Source of the DNA: Paragorgia papillata
Lineage: Eukaryota > Cnidaria > Anthozoa > Scleralcyonacea > Coralliidae
Direction: 5' to 3'
Assembly (NCBI GenBank): GCA_035771165.1
Contig: JAWNZC010000031.1
Location: forward strand, 414,501-478,500
DNA: 64,000 nucleotides
The notes beneath the pieces were generated by a model that was given only the letters and a program-made list of their open reading frames with translations, was not told where the DNA came from and made no database searches. Shown piece by piece: positions 20,651-30,021 of this stretch (position 1 is its first letter; the number at the start of each line of letters is the position of its first letter). The translations under genes were made by a program, and so were the position numbers.

Positions 20651-21243
20651 TTTAAAAAGTATTATTGTCATTAGACAAATTTTCTTGTCATAAGAAGGTT
20701 CTTGTCATAAGAAAAAATTTCTTGTCATAAGAAAACTTTCTTGTCATAAGAAAAAATTTCTTGTCCTAAGAAAAAATTTCTTGTCATAAGAAAAAATTTC
20801 TTGTCATAAGAAAAAGATTCTTATAAAAAATCTTATCATTAGAAAAATTTCCTTGTCATAAGAAATCAGTTTAAATGTCAATTTTTTTACCCAATATATA
20901 TATAGTACGAACAAAATTCTCATTGTTTTATTATACTCCAATAGCAAAACATTTCATGGTTATTAAAAAAAATTTCTTATGATAAGACAATTTTTCTTAC
21001 CATAAGAAATATTTCTTACCATAAGAAATATTTTCTTACCATAAGAAATAGTTTTCTTACCATAAGAAATATTTTCTTACCATAAGAAATATTTTCTTAC
21101 CATAAGACATGTTTCCTGATGATAAGAAACATTTTCTTATCTTAAGAAAATTTCTCTTGAATCGAGAAAATTTTCCTTGACTCAAGAAAATTTTTCTTGA
21201 ATCAAGAAAATTTTTCTTGTTAAGAAAATGATTTTTTGCTGTG
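20651..21243. repeat. AAGAAA/TTTCTT subterminal array, right
   Basis: Two sub-blocks: TTCTTGTCATAAGAAAA units (20685-20860) and TTTCTTACCATAAGAAAT units (20975-21110), each a roughly 19-23 bp palindromic unit, ending ATTTTTTGCTGTG at 21243. Confidence 0.9.
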
Positions 21244-21312
21244 TACCTACAAATACATGGCACAGCCATGGGTTCCCCAATGGCCCCTACCTATGCTAAT
21301 AGCTTCATGTCT
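21244..21312 (+). pseudogene. PLE-1 reverse transcriptase, motif B part
   Basis: Reads YLQIHGTAMGSPMAPTYANS then FMSVLN, the PLE motif B block. It continues directly from the codons broken at 16935 and is cut by the next insertion. Confidence 0.88.
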
Positions 21313-21316
21313 GTCC

Positions 21317-22924
21317 TCAACTTGGATTGAAATTATTTTCATCTGGCTTTTTATTAATTTTGTTGGAAATGGAGAAAGAAGAACGTGGAGTAGAGTGGAG
21401 AATTTATCACTATTCACCCATGCATGAGTTCATATTGAAGCAACATTTGACAACACACATCACTGGTAAACATGGAAAACCACCAAATGCCAACTTGTAA
21501 GCACAGGCAAGAAGTCTGGCTACGAAGAAACTGGCAACACAAGTAAAAGTTAAAGCCAATATTATGAAAGGCGAAGAATGCTATTTTCTTGTAAAAGGCG
21601 CACTGTCCATAGAAACTGAAGTCACTGGATAGCTATTGTAGATGTACCAACAACAGGAAGGCTTCCAGATTGACAGAATGACTACCGCACCAATCAGAAG
21701 CCCCCGTTCGTTGGTGACCAAGGTTTTTCAAAACACCGGGTTCTGTCCACAAGCATTTCCTCCACCTTCGTACCCAGACTACTATAAGCAACGCTTGCTA
21801 CACAGGCTACTTCCCCTACTGCTACACCAGATGCTTTGCTTTCTGTTCATGACAAGGATAAAATTTGAAGCAGTTAAACATACATATAATCTTCTTTCCT
21901 TAAACCCAAAACTGCTTTTGGAATTTAGTTCAATGTCCTTCAATTTTCTTTTGAAGCATATACAGTAGTTTATCTTTAACAAATGGGACAAATTCAGGAT
22001 TTTCTAAATATTTAGTGCTGTCAGTGAAAGTACAGTGTTGTATGTTTTGCAACATCTTCTTCATACTGCTTCTGACCAGTAAATTTCTTTTCTGATGGCA
22101 TACCCTTGAGAAAATTACTGCAGTCACATGGATGACATTTTAATATTTGATTCAAGCAGACCTTCAAAATATTTAGATGTCCCAGCTTTGGTCAAACCAT
22201 ATTTTAGTTTTTTTATGTCTGAATCATTGCCTTGTCTTACAATGATGGTGCTGAGTTGCATGGCTCTCCTTTTGTTAATGTGTTGTGCTGTGCTGTTGCT
22301 TTAATACTAAATTTAATGATCAAATAATACTGCAGGTTTAGGTTCGTCTTTGCTGGGGACATGCCATTGTTGTAGCAACTGAGTGCACGTTACTTTAAAC
22401 AAATCATCTGGGACCTCTGCTGCCTCAAGCTATACGAAGTCAAGCAGTTGAAATATTAAAGCAGCTACATTTTTTGCAGCAACCACCTAGACTTGCCTTG
22501 CATGAACGAACAAGTTGTCAGTGAAACGTTCACTGTATCCTGGTGTAAGTGAACATAAACATCATATTGTGTTTTCTTCATGGAAGCCTCCCTCTTGTTT
22601 GTACATCTAGCTATCCAGTGACTTCAGTTTCTATGGACAGTGCCTTTTACAAGAAAATAGCAGTCTTCGCCTTTCATAATATTGGCTTTAACTTTTACTT
22701 GTGTTACCAGTTTCTTGGTAGCCGGACTTCTTGCCTGTGCTTACAAGTGAGCATTTGGTGGTTTTCCATGTTTACCAGTGATGTGTGTTATCAAATGTTG
22801 CTTCAATATGAACCCATGCATGGGTGAATAGTGATAAATTCTCCAATCTCGTCCACATTCTTTTTTCTCCATTTCCAACAAAATGAATACAAAGCCAGAC
22901 GAAAATAATTTCAATCCAAGTTGA
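21317..22924. mobile_element. Fold-back element with 317-bp inverted arms
   Basis: The left arm 21317-21634 and right arm 22609-22924 are reverse complements with few differences. The outer end reads TCAACTTGGATTGAAATTAT and the inner end CACTGGATAGCT. The 970-bp loop has no recognised gene. No convincing target duplication is seen. It lies within PLE-1 between motif B and motif C. Confidence 0.88.
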
Positions 22925-23591
22925 GCACACTTCGTGTTTACAAGTAGTCAAAAGTGTTCGTCGCTGACTATAGGTTATCGAAGGATAAAATAAACAAAAA
23001 ATCGCACACGGAACTGAAAATACTTCGACGTTTACGAAACAGAGGAAAAAGTGAAAAAATTAAGTTGGTCAAACCGGTTGTTTTCGCGCCAAAGACTTCA
23101 ATGTTTTAAATTAGTTTAGAAATAGAACTCTTGAGTCTTGATCAAATCGTGCGTGAAGAGATGTGGTAGTTGAAACATGATATTTGAATCCAGAAGTCTC
23201 AGATAGAAGCCGATCGCAGTTCTAGCAGTTGGGAACAGTGAATGACTGTGGACTTAGTTACCTCAAAATAAATCCATGTAAGTATCTACCTTTCAAATGT
23301 GTAAAATCTCAAATAGTTTTCAGAGTCGTCTTCATCGAACGAAATTTTTCGCCGCCATGATGAATAATTTGAAAAATATGGCAGTTCCACATCCACAATT
23401 CCACAAAAAAAACACAAAGCAAACCACTCAGATAATAACCTTTATTAAATCTTCAGAAGAAAAAATCATCTAAAAATTTAACTAAATGCTTCATGGCTCC
23501 TATTCGAAGGAAGCGGTCGCCATCTTCCAAAATTTATTTGTGCAACTAAACTCCCAGCATGCTTTGCTTTAATGCATAATGTCCATTTAAT
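22925..23591. other. Unassigned sequence between fold-back element and PLE-1
   Basis: PLE coding does not resume until 23592, so this 660 bp is also inserted sequence, perhaps part of a larger element hosting the fold-back. No gene seen. Confidence 0.45.
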
Positions 23592-23908
23592 GGGTAAGAT
23601 TCATTGATGACATATTTGCTTTGTGGACTTATGGAATTTAAGCACTTTTACAATTCTTCGACTATCTCAATACATTCCACCCAACCATCAAATTTGACTA
23701 TAACTACTCTCACAAATCAGTTAACTTCCTTGACACTGCTATTACATCAACCAAAACAATCAAAGTTCTTCTTTCTGACCTCTATACCAAACCAACAGAC
23801 AGGATCCTACTTCTTTGCAATGACTCCTTTCACCCACCAACTTGCAAAGAAGGCATAATCTACAGCCAAGCAATCAGATATCGCCGCATCATTACAGATA
23901 AAGAACTA
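23592..23908 (+). pseudogene. PLE-1 reverse transcriptase, motif C and thumb part
   Basis: Reads RFIDDIFALWTYGI (motif C), then with frame changes LQFFDYLNTFHPTIKFDYNY, SVNFLDTAITSTKT, LSDLYTKPTDRILL, and KEGIIYSQAIRYRRIITDKE. The order and blocks are typical of PLE RT. Cut at 23909 by CACAGCAAAAAAT after a TA. Confidence 0.88.
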
Positions 23909-24395
23909 TACACAGCAAAAAATAATTTTCTTATCAAGAAATTTTTTTCTTAAATCAAGAAATATTTCTTAAAATAAGAAAATTATTACGTTAATAAGAA
24001 ATATATTTCTTAAAATAAGAAATATATTATCTTAATAAGAAAAATATTTCTTAACATCAGAAAATAATTTTCTTAGTTCAAGAAATATTTCTTAAAATAA
24101 GAAAATTATTATCTTAATAAGAAAGATATTTCTAAAATAAGAAAGATATTTCTTGAAATAAGAAATGTATTATCTTAATAAGAAAAATATTGCTTAACAT
24201 AAGAAAATAATTTCTAAATAAGAAATATATTTCTCAAAACAAGAAAATGATTTTCTTGGTAAGAAAAATATTTCTTAATTTAAGAAAGTCATTATCTTAA
24301 TAAGAAAAATATTTAAAAAAATAAGAAAGTCATTATCTTGATAAGAAAAATCGTTTCTTAAAATGAGAAAGTCATTCCCTTAAAATTAATGTATA
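23909..24395. mobile_element. CACAG-terminus element, left end with AAGAAA array
   Basis: Begins CACAGCAAAAAATAATTTTC directly after TA, as at 16936. Then about 480 bp of AAGAAA/TTTCTT units (ATTATCTTAATAAGAAA recurs). No matching right terminus is found downstream. The tnp2-type transposase at 28-31 kb on the minus strand could be its cargo, with a PLE inserted between, but this is inference. Confidence 0.7.
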
Positions 24396-25114
24396 GTCTT
24401 TTACTCATTGCATGGGACAATATTTCTATATTAGAAAATTAACAGATATGATTTAATTATGCAATATACATGTGCACACAAATAATCCCACACTAATATA
24501 TATACAGTAACACTGGAAATTAGTAATTAGCATATAAATTATTTGGAGACGTCAAAGTTAAATGATTGCAGTCACGTTATGGGCATGGTTTTAAAAGGCC
24601 ATTTTCCACCCCAATTCACGTGACTTTCAGCAATACTTGATTAATAATTATAACAACTGGTTGAACGTTTATCAGCAAAATTGTTGCATTGAACCTATAT
24701 ACATGTATAGGGGCTGGTTAAATGCAGCGTTTTTATCCTGGACTGGATTTTTTTTTCTTCTCTTAAACATGCATGTCGGGTAATTATAGCCAAGGATGAA
24801 AAGAGAACCATAGTAATAAATTAGTCACTTATTTGTGCACAATGCCAACACATTAATCATATTTTTGGACTGAAATTTTCAGCTCAGGTAGTTCAAACTG
24901 GGCTAAAAAACCAGTGCATCCTATAAATTGTTTTCATGCATTGACCACCAAGTTCCGCAACTTGGTTCCGGTTCTATTTTTAAAATATTTCATTGCAAGA
25001 CCAGGATTAAATTTCAGCCTGGCCAACTGGGCTAAAAATTCTCCATGTATTCAGCCACATATATAGATAATATATCTAAAAGTTTGTAATTAAAATAATT
25101 AGTTGTCCCAGATG

Positions 25115-25116
<2 letters not shown>
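24396..25116. other. No gene recognised
   Basis: AT-rich; short repeated words (CTGGGCTAAAAA near 24898 and 25028). Probably element interior. Confidence 0.4.

Positions 25117-25208
<92 letters not shown>
25117..25208. repeat. AT dinucleotide microsatellite, 5' flank of PLE-2
   Basis: About 90 bp of uninterrupted AT ending at the PLE boundary; TATATATATA also follows the other PLE edge at 28266. Confidence 0.97.
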
Positions 25209-25213
<5 letters not shown>

Positions 25214-25243
25214 TAAAGTATAAAGCATAGTTTTACCTTAAAG

Positions 25244-25294
25244 TCTTCGCTACCAGAGGTTTCACCCTAAACGGGATCATCAGGCGACTGAAAA
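25244..25294 (-). ncRNA. Hammerhead ribozyme, inverted 5' copy in PLE-2
   Basis: Exact reverse-strand counterpart of the motif at 28125-28175: core CUGAUGA, stem II CCC/GGG, GAAA, stem III CC-UCU-GG, then UA, with the predicted cut between 25251 and 25250. Confidence 0.75.
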
Positions 25295-25702
25295 ATATCG
25301 GTTAGTGGGCTGCTTAAATGCGTTAGTTGGGGCGTGGGTGTGGGCGTCGAAACGTCCGGCGGATTCATTTGGAGCGTGGGTGTGGGCGTCGAAACGTTGC
25401 GCGCATTCCTTTGATTGTTTAGGTTGTTGATCCGAAATCTATTTTTGTGCCGACACGTCGAAACTATTTCTGATCTTTTGTTTAGTAAGATTTGTTTGTC
25501 TGCCTTCATGATGAAAAGTTTTTCATCCAAACATAAATTGCATCTTTTGTATCCTCCCGTGTAGGAAATTGAGTGTTTTAGTATAGACCAGGTTATGCCG
25601 AAACTTTGGTTTTTTTCTTTCAGATTCCAAATGTATTTCGAAAGTTCCGTCTCATTTGAATACTTTTTATTCTGGAAGGATTTAGTATGGTTACGATATA
25701 AA

Positions 25703-25820
25703 CCTCTGGTAGCGAAGACTTTAAGGTAAAACTATACTTTATACTTTGTATTTTGCTCTATCTATATATGGTATTGAGCACTCTCTAACATTTCGTGAAC
25801 CATAACTCACTTATATTCGC
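25703..25820 (+). repeat. PLE-2 terminal repeat, 5' direct copy
   Basis: AAACCTCTGGTAGCGAAGAC through ACCATAACTCACTTATAT, identical in nearly all positions to about 28154-28270. It starts inside the ribozyme, lacking the CUGAUGA half, so only the 3' copy is complete. Confidence 0.9.
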
Positions 25821-25886
25821 ACCCGTATACCGGTTGTGCACTCTTGTTTACGTAGTTTTGTAGTTTTATAGTATTATACCTTAAAA

Positions 25887-27137
25887 ATGCGAAAATTTCG
25901 GTTTGACCATTCACTGAAAAACATTCCAATACCACCACAAGATGCTTATTTGAAAGATTTTATCGAAAAATTTGAAAGCGTAATAAAACGTATGAGATGG
26001 AAAGCTCATTTTTTTCTTAATGGTGATAGAAACCCGTCAAAAAATAACCATTTCGGACTGCCTTCTAACAAAACACCTCCCACTATTTTGGATATTAAAC
26101 CTTTCGAAGACGACTTAATAAAACTCATTGAAAACACCAAATTTCGGCATACGAGCAATCCATTTCAGGAATCTTTGGCAAACGATTTGAAGAAAATTAA
26201 TTCGTCACCTAATATTTTTGTTTTCGCCGACAAAACTAGAAACATTTATGAAACCTCGCTCGACACATACAACAATCTTTTGCATGACAATATAACAAAA
26301 ACATATAAACATGGATCAGAGGGCACCATAGAACAGATAGACAATGAACTGAAACACATTTCGAATAACTTGGGAATTGGCGACCGTATTGAACACATGC
26401 AAAAACGCGAAACATTTATTTCGCTCAAAGATCATAAGGATAATTTCGAAAACAACCCAACATGCCGATTAATTAATCCTGCTAAAAGTGAGTCCGGAAA
26501 GCTCAGCAAAGTAATTCTTGATAAAATCAACTCTAAGTTAAGCAACATTTTGAACGTAAATCAATGGAGAAACACACAAGAAGTAATCGAATGGTTTGGC
26601 AACATTGAAGAGAAAAACAGACATACCTTCATTTCGTTTGACATTGTTAATTTCTACCCTTCAATTTCAGAAGACCTTCTGGACCAAGCATTATATTGGG
26701 CCAGAACTTTGGCTATCATTACCGAAAGTGACATTTCAATAATAAAACACGCTAGAAAATCGCTCCTTTTCAACAACGAAAAACCGTGGATAAAAAAAGA
26801 CAGCAACAGTTTATTTGATGTTACCATGGGTAGCTATGACGGCGCTGAAGTATGCGAACTAGTAGGTCTTTTCATTCTAAACGACCTAGGGAAAAAGTTT
26901 GGCAGCCAAAATATTGGCCTATATAGAGACGACGGATTGGCAGTACTAAAAAATAAGACCGCACGATTGGCAGACAAAACAAGAAAAGATCTTCATAAAA
27001 GTTTCGAACAGTTTGGCTTAAAAATCACGGCAGAAGCAAATTTAACTTCAGTAAACTTTTTAGACGTTACTTTCGACCTAAGCAATGGAAAATACAAACC
27101 TTTTCGAAAGCCCAATGACGATCCATTATATACATAA
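25887..27137 (+). pseudogene. PLE-2 reverse transcriptase
   Basis: 416-residue frame from ATG. Blocks: ETFISLKDHKDNF and TCRLINPAKSESGKLSK (fingers), FISFDIVNFYPSIS with D252 (motif A), MGSYDGAEVCELVG (motif B), LYRDDGLAVL with D348-D349 (motif C) and TSVNFLDVTFDL (motif D/E). Starts with MRKFRFDHSL. It ends prematurely at TATATACATAA: an extra TA shifts the frame, after which INKQSNYPPSILRQLPTSIN follows. PLE RTs are related to telomerase RT. Confidence 0.92.
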
Positions 27138-28149
27138 ACAAGCAATCAAACTACCCACCAAGCATTTTAAGACAGCTACCTACATCAATCAACAAGCGCA
27201 TTTCCCTCCTCTCGTCTGACGAGCAGACATTCCATGAAACCGCACCAATTTACCAAGATGCATTAAGGCGCAGCAATTTCAACCATGAGCTAAACTACAC
27301 ACAAGAAACACCACAGCAAACACGCAGAAATAGACAGCGCAATATCATCTGGTTTAACCCTCCATTTAACAAAAATGTCAAAACAAGCATAGGACGCAAT
27401 TTTCTTAGCCTTATTGACAAGCACTTTCCACCAGGACACAAGCTTCACAAACTTTTTAACAGAAACACAGTCAAGATTAGCTATAGTTGCATGAACAACG
27501 TCAAGTCCATTATCACGAAACATAATTCACGCACAATAAGGAAAAGCAAGCCACGAAGCATAGTTACAAGCAGTTGCAATTGCAGGATTAAGGACAATTG
27601 CCCCCTACGTGGGCAATGCATGACAAACAACATAGTATACAAGGCATCTATTTCCATAAGCAACACGAACATCACTAAGCAATACATTGGCATGACAGCA
27701 AGTACATTTAAAGAGCGATATCGTAACCATACTAAATCTTTCCAGAATAAAAAGTATTCAAATGAGACGGAACTTTCGAAATACATTTGGAATCTGAAAG
27801 AAAAAACCAAAGTTTCGACATAACCTGGTCTATACTAAAACACTCAATTTCCTACACGGGAGGATCAAAAAGATGCAATTTATGTTTGGATGAAAAACTT
27901 TTCATCATGAAGGCAGACAAACAACTCTTACTAAACAAAATATCAGAAATAGTTTCGACGTGTCGGCACAAAAATAGATTTCGGATCAACAACCTAAACA
28001 ATCAAAGGAATGCGCGCAACGTTTCGACGCCCACACCCACGCTCCAAATGAATCCGCCGGACGTTTCGACGCCCACACCCACGCCCCAACTAACGCATTT
28101 AAGCAGCCCACTAACCGATATTTTTCAGTCGCCTGATGATCCCGTTTAG
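27129..28149 (+). pseudogene. PLE-2 C-terminal region: linker, zinc motif, GIY-YIG endonuclease
   Basis: After the TA frameshift: NYPPSILRQLPTSINKRISL, IYQDALRRSNFNHEL, the Cys cluster CNCRIKDNCPLRGQC, then the nuclease (NIVYKA, QYIGMTASTFKERYRNH) and ELSKYIWNLKEK. A one-base loss in an A run near 27800 shifts the frame again; SILKHSISYTGGSKRCNLCL and ISEIVSTCRHKNRFRINN then continue to a stop at 28147-28149. The tail has two STPTPTxQ-type repeats. GIY-YIG nucleases nick the target for PLE integration. Confidence 0.88.
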
Positions 28150-28175
28150 GGTGAAACCTCTGGTAGCGAAGACTT
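28125..28175 (+). ncRNA. Hammerhead ribozyme, 3' copy in PLE-2
   Basis: Stem-I half UCGC (28129-28132), CUGAUGA (28133-28139), stem II CCC-GUUUA-GGG flanked by U/U, GAAA (28153-28156), stem III CC-UCU-GG, U28164 pairing the last A, A28165, cut, then GCGA (28166-28169) pairing UCGC exactly. All invariant core bases (CUGANGA, GAAA, UH) are present in type I order. It overlaps the C-terminal stop codon of the ORF (28147-28149 lies in stem II). Confidence 0.82.
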
Positions 28176-28272
28176 TAAGGTAAAACTATACTTTATACTT
28201 TGTATTTTGCTCTATCTATATATGGTATTGAGCAATCTCTAACATTTCGTGAACCATAACTCACTTATATAT

Positions 28273-29273
28273 ATATATTAGTTTATACTTTAAAGGATTT
28301 CTTCCTTTAACATGCTGCTCCATTAAATCGTCAATGTCATACCTTACAGGAACATAGAGTTCTCCCTCACTGCCTTCGTGTATGTGAAAGACATTGAAAT
28401 CAGCATGGCTCTCATAGGCACCTAAGGCTTGTGCACTCGCTGTTGCTCGAACATGGTTGGCTTGAAATCGCTTTTTGAAACATACTGTTTCAAATGGCAG
28501 GTACTCAAAGTAAATAAAATCACTCAAAACCCAAATTTGCTGTATTGACAAAAAAATGGGCAACAGCATATCTTCATCTACAGTGTACGTTGCACATGAT
28601 GACACCATCTTTAGAAAATGTTGTGCCATGACATATAACCCAACTAGCCTTGTACACATTTTTGAGATTAATATTGGGAAGCAATCCAAAACTATCCATC
28701 TTTTCCCTCAGCCTTCTTTTTGTTGAATTATCAGCCAAGTATAAGACCCCATAGTTTCGTTCTGATGCAAAGAGGAGATGTGACCTTGCATCTTCAGTTG
28801 AATCCCCAAAGTTACTACATTCTTTCAACTGACATCGCTCAGCCAATGACTTTGGGAGGTTTTTGAAGTTCTGTTTGCGTGCGAGTTCTTTAAAATAATT
28901 GTGGGCAGACTCAAACCCAAAACATGAATGGCGCACTAATGGACCAAGTTTTTTTATCATTTGTGGAAGGTGGACCATGTAGTGTTGCTTCGGAGTTATG
29001 TTGACCTCAAGAAATGCGTGTTTGAAATTAGTGAGATGCTCACCAATGAGCAGTCCCAGAAGATTTACTGTCGGTAGGCTGATCACTGGTGAGAACAGAA
29101 TTTGCACAATTTCCACCAATTCCGTTAACAACTGATAAACAGGATTATCATCAGCGAAGTTCATACTGTACACTCCCCTCAAGTATCGTATGCATAATAT
29201 CTTGAGGAAGTTGCGTGGTTATATCAAATTCAAGCAGATTGCACAGAGAACTCCTGTGGTTAATTCCATAAGT
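28273..29273 (-). pseudogene. tnp2/CACTA-type transposase, C-terminal exons
   Basis: The minus strand reads TYGINHRSSLCNLLEFDITT and DIMHTILEGSVQYEL (about 29160-29270), then after a frame change LTNFKHAFLEVNITPKQHYM, LPQMIKKLGPLVRHSCFGFE, HNYFKELARKQNFKNLP, LREKMDSFGLLPN, then after another change VDEDMLLPIF, FEYLPFETVCFKKRFQANHV, FNVFHIHEG and LYVPVRYDIDDLMEQH. These are conserved blocks of animal EnSpm/CACTA (tnp2-like) transposases. An acceptor (TTATAG) precedes the first block. At least two frame breaks mean it is inactive, unless unrecognised introns explain them. Confidence 0.75.
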
Positions 29274-29338
29274 CACCTATAATACACAGGAAATTTCTGT
29301 TGTCAGAAATTAATTTAACTCATTGACGACTGACAGCC

Positions 29339-29455
29339 TTAACCCTCTACAGCCCAGGGGTCACTCCATTGAGTAAAATTGTCTGGTGTTAGCCAGAGTA
29401 AGGGGGATAAAGTATTGGTTGGGGATAAGACATCCCTCAGCCATCAATGGGTTAA
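29339..29455. mobile_element. piggyBac-type MITE, copy 3
   Basis: TTAACCCTCTACAGCCCAGG at the left, ATCAATGGGTTAA at the right, 117 bp, with TGGTGTTAGCCAGAGTAA inside. It lies in the presumed intron of the transposase gene. Confidence 0.8.
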
Positions 29456-29571
29456 TAAGACTCATGAAACTATAAAAAAATAATAAGTGAATCTATATTA
29501 TAATGCATTTACCATATAAAACCATTAATACCACAAAAGGTATAGTACAACATCTATAATGCAGCGATACC

Positions 29572-29993
29572 TAGAGCTGTTCCCGATTCATCGATTACAT
29601 AATCAAAAAAAATTCGGCAATCGATTATCATTAACAACAATCGGATCATCCATCATCATCAACATCAGTTAACAGCGATACGACAATGAGTTTCGTTCAA
29701 GAATTAAAATCTGTGGAGAGATGAAATTGTTGTTGTGACACTTGGCCCGTTGAAAGTAGCGATAATGCAATATACATTGACTGGACTGGTTGTCTATAAA
29801 TAGCGTGCCATGCTTAAACCAGCCATTGTTGATGCACTGTTATTCTTAAACCAAAATATAATGTAAGTGTCCCTTCATTCAAAGGGAAAAACTATTGCAA
29901 CGTGTCATGATTTATTCAATACAATTGATGACTATTAATGGTTGTTGATAATGATTAATCGATTATGAAAATTGGCCGATGGGCACAGCACTA
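29572..29993. mobile_element. hAT-type MITE, 422 bp
   Basis: Left end TAGAGCTGTTCCCGAT and right end (reverse complement) TAGTGCTGTGCCCATCG. Flanking 8-mers GCGATACC and GCAATGCT differ only by three transitions, consistent with an aged 8-bp target duplication. ATCGATTA words sit near both ends. Second MITE in the same presumed intron. Confidence 0.75.
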
Positions 29994-30021
29994 GCAATGC
30001 TAAAACATATATGTATATTTA

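Larger units (their letters stand above)
16936..21243. mobile_element. CACAG-terminus DNA element (EnSpm/CACTA-like), 4.3 kb
   Basis: Left terminus CACAGCAAAAAAT and right terminus ATTTTTTGCTGTG are inverted. Removing 16936-21243 plus one TA rejoins the PLE codons GAC TAC TAC CTA CAA (DYYLQ) in frame, giving a 2-bp TA target duplication. Both subterminal regions are long AAGAAA/TTTCTT arrays. Inside is a minus-strand exon of the DFDYPKH family, a tRNA-like sequence, a Tc1-type MITE and two piggyBac-type MITEs. A CAC-start terminus and 2-bp duplication fit EnSpm/CACTA. No transposase is seen, so the copy is probably non-autonomous. Confidence 0.75.
10180..23908 (+). mobile_element. PLE-1: Penelope-like element, split into four fragments
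   Basis: Plus-strand PLE coding pieces occur in the correct protein order at about 10180-12945, 16753-16935, 21244-21312 and 23592-23908. The gaps are filled by other elements: a minus-strand CR1-like retroposon, a CACAG-terminus element, and a fold-back element plus about 660 bp of unknown sequence. The last fragment ends where a second CACAG-terminus element begins at 23909. No endonuclease domain follows before 31 kb. Each fragment has frameshifts, so the element is dead. Confidence 0.8.
25209..28262 (+). mobile_element. PLE-2: nearly intact Penelope-like element
   Basis: Structure: an inverted copy of the 3' end (about 25235-25702, reverse complement of 27717-28205), a direct copy of the terminal repeat (25703-25820, same as about 28156-28270), an RT-endonuclease ORF, and a 3' terminal repeat. 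This mixed inverted-plus-direct arrangement is the hallmark of Penelope terminal repeats. Both sides are AT microsatellite. Only two small frame lesions lie in the coding region. Confidence 0.9.
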
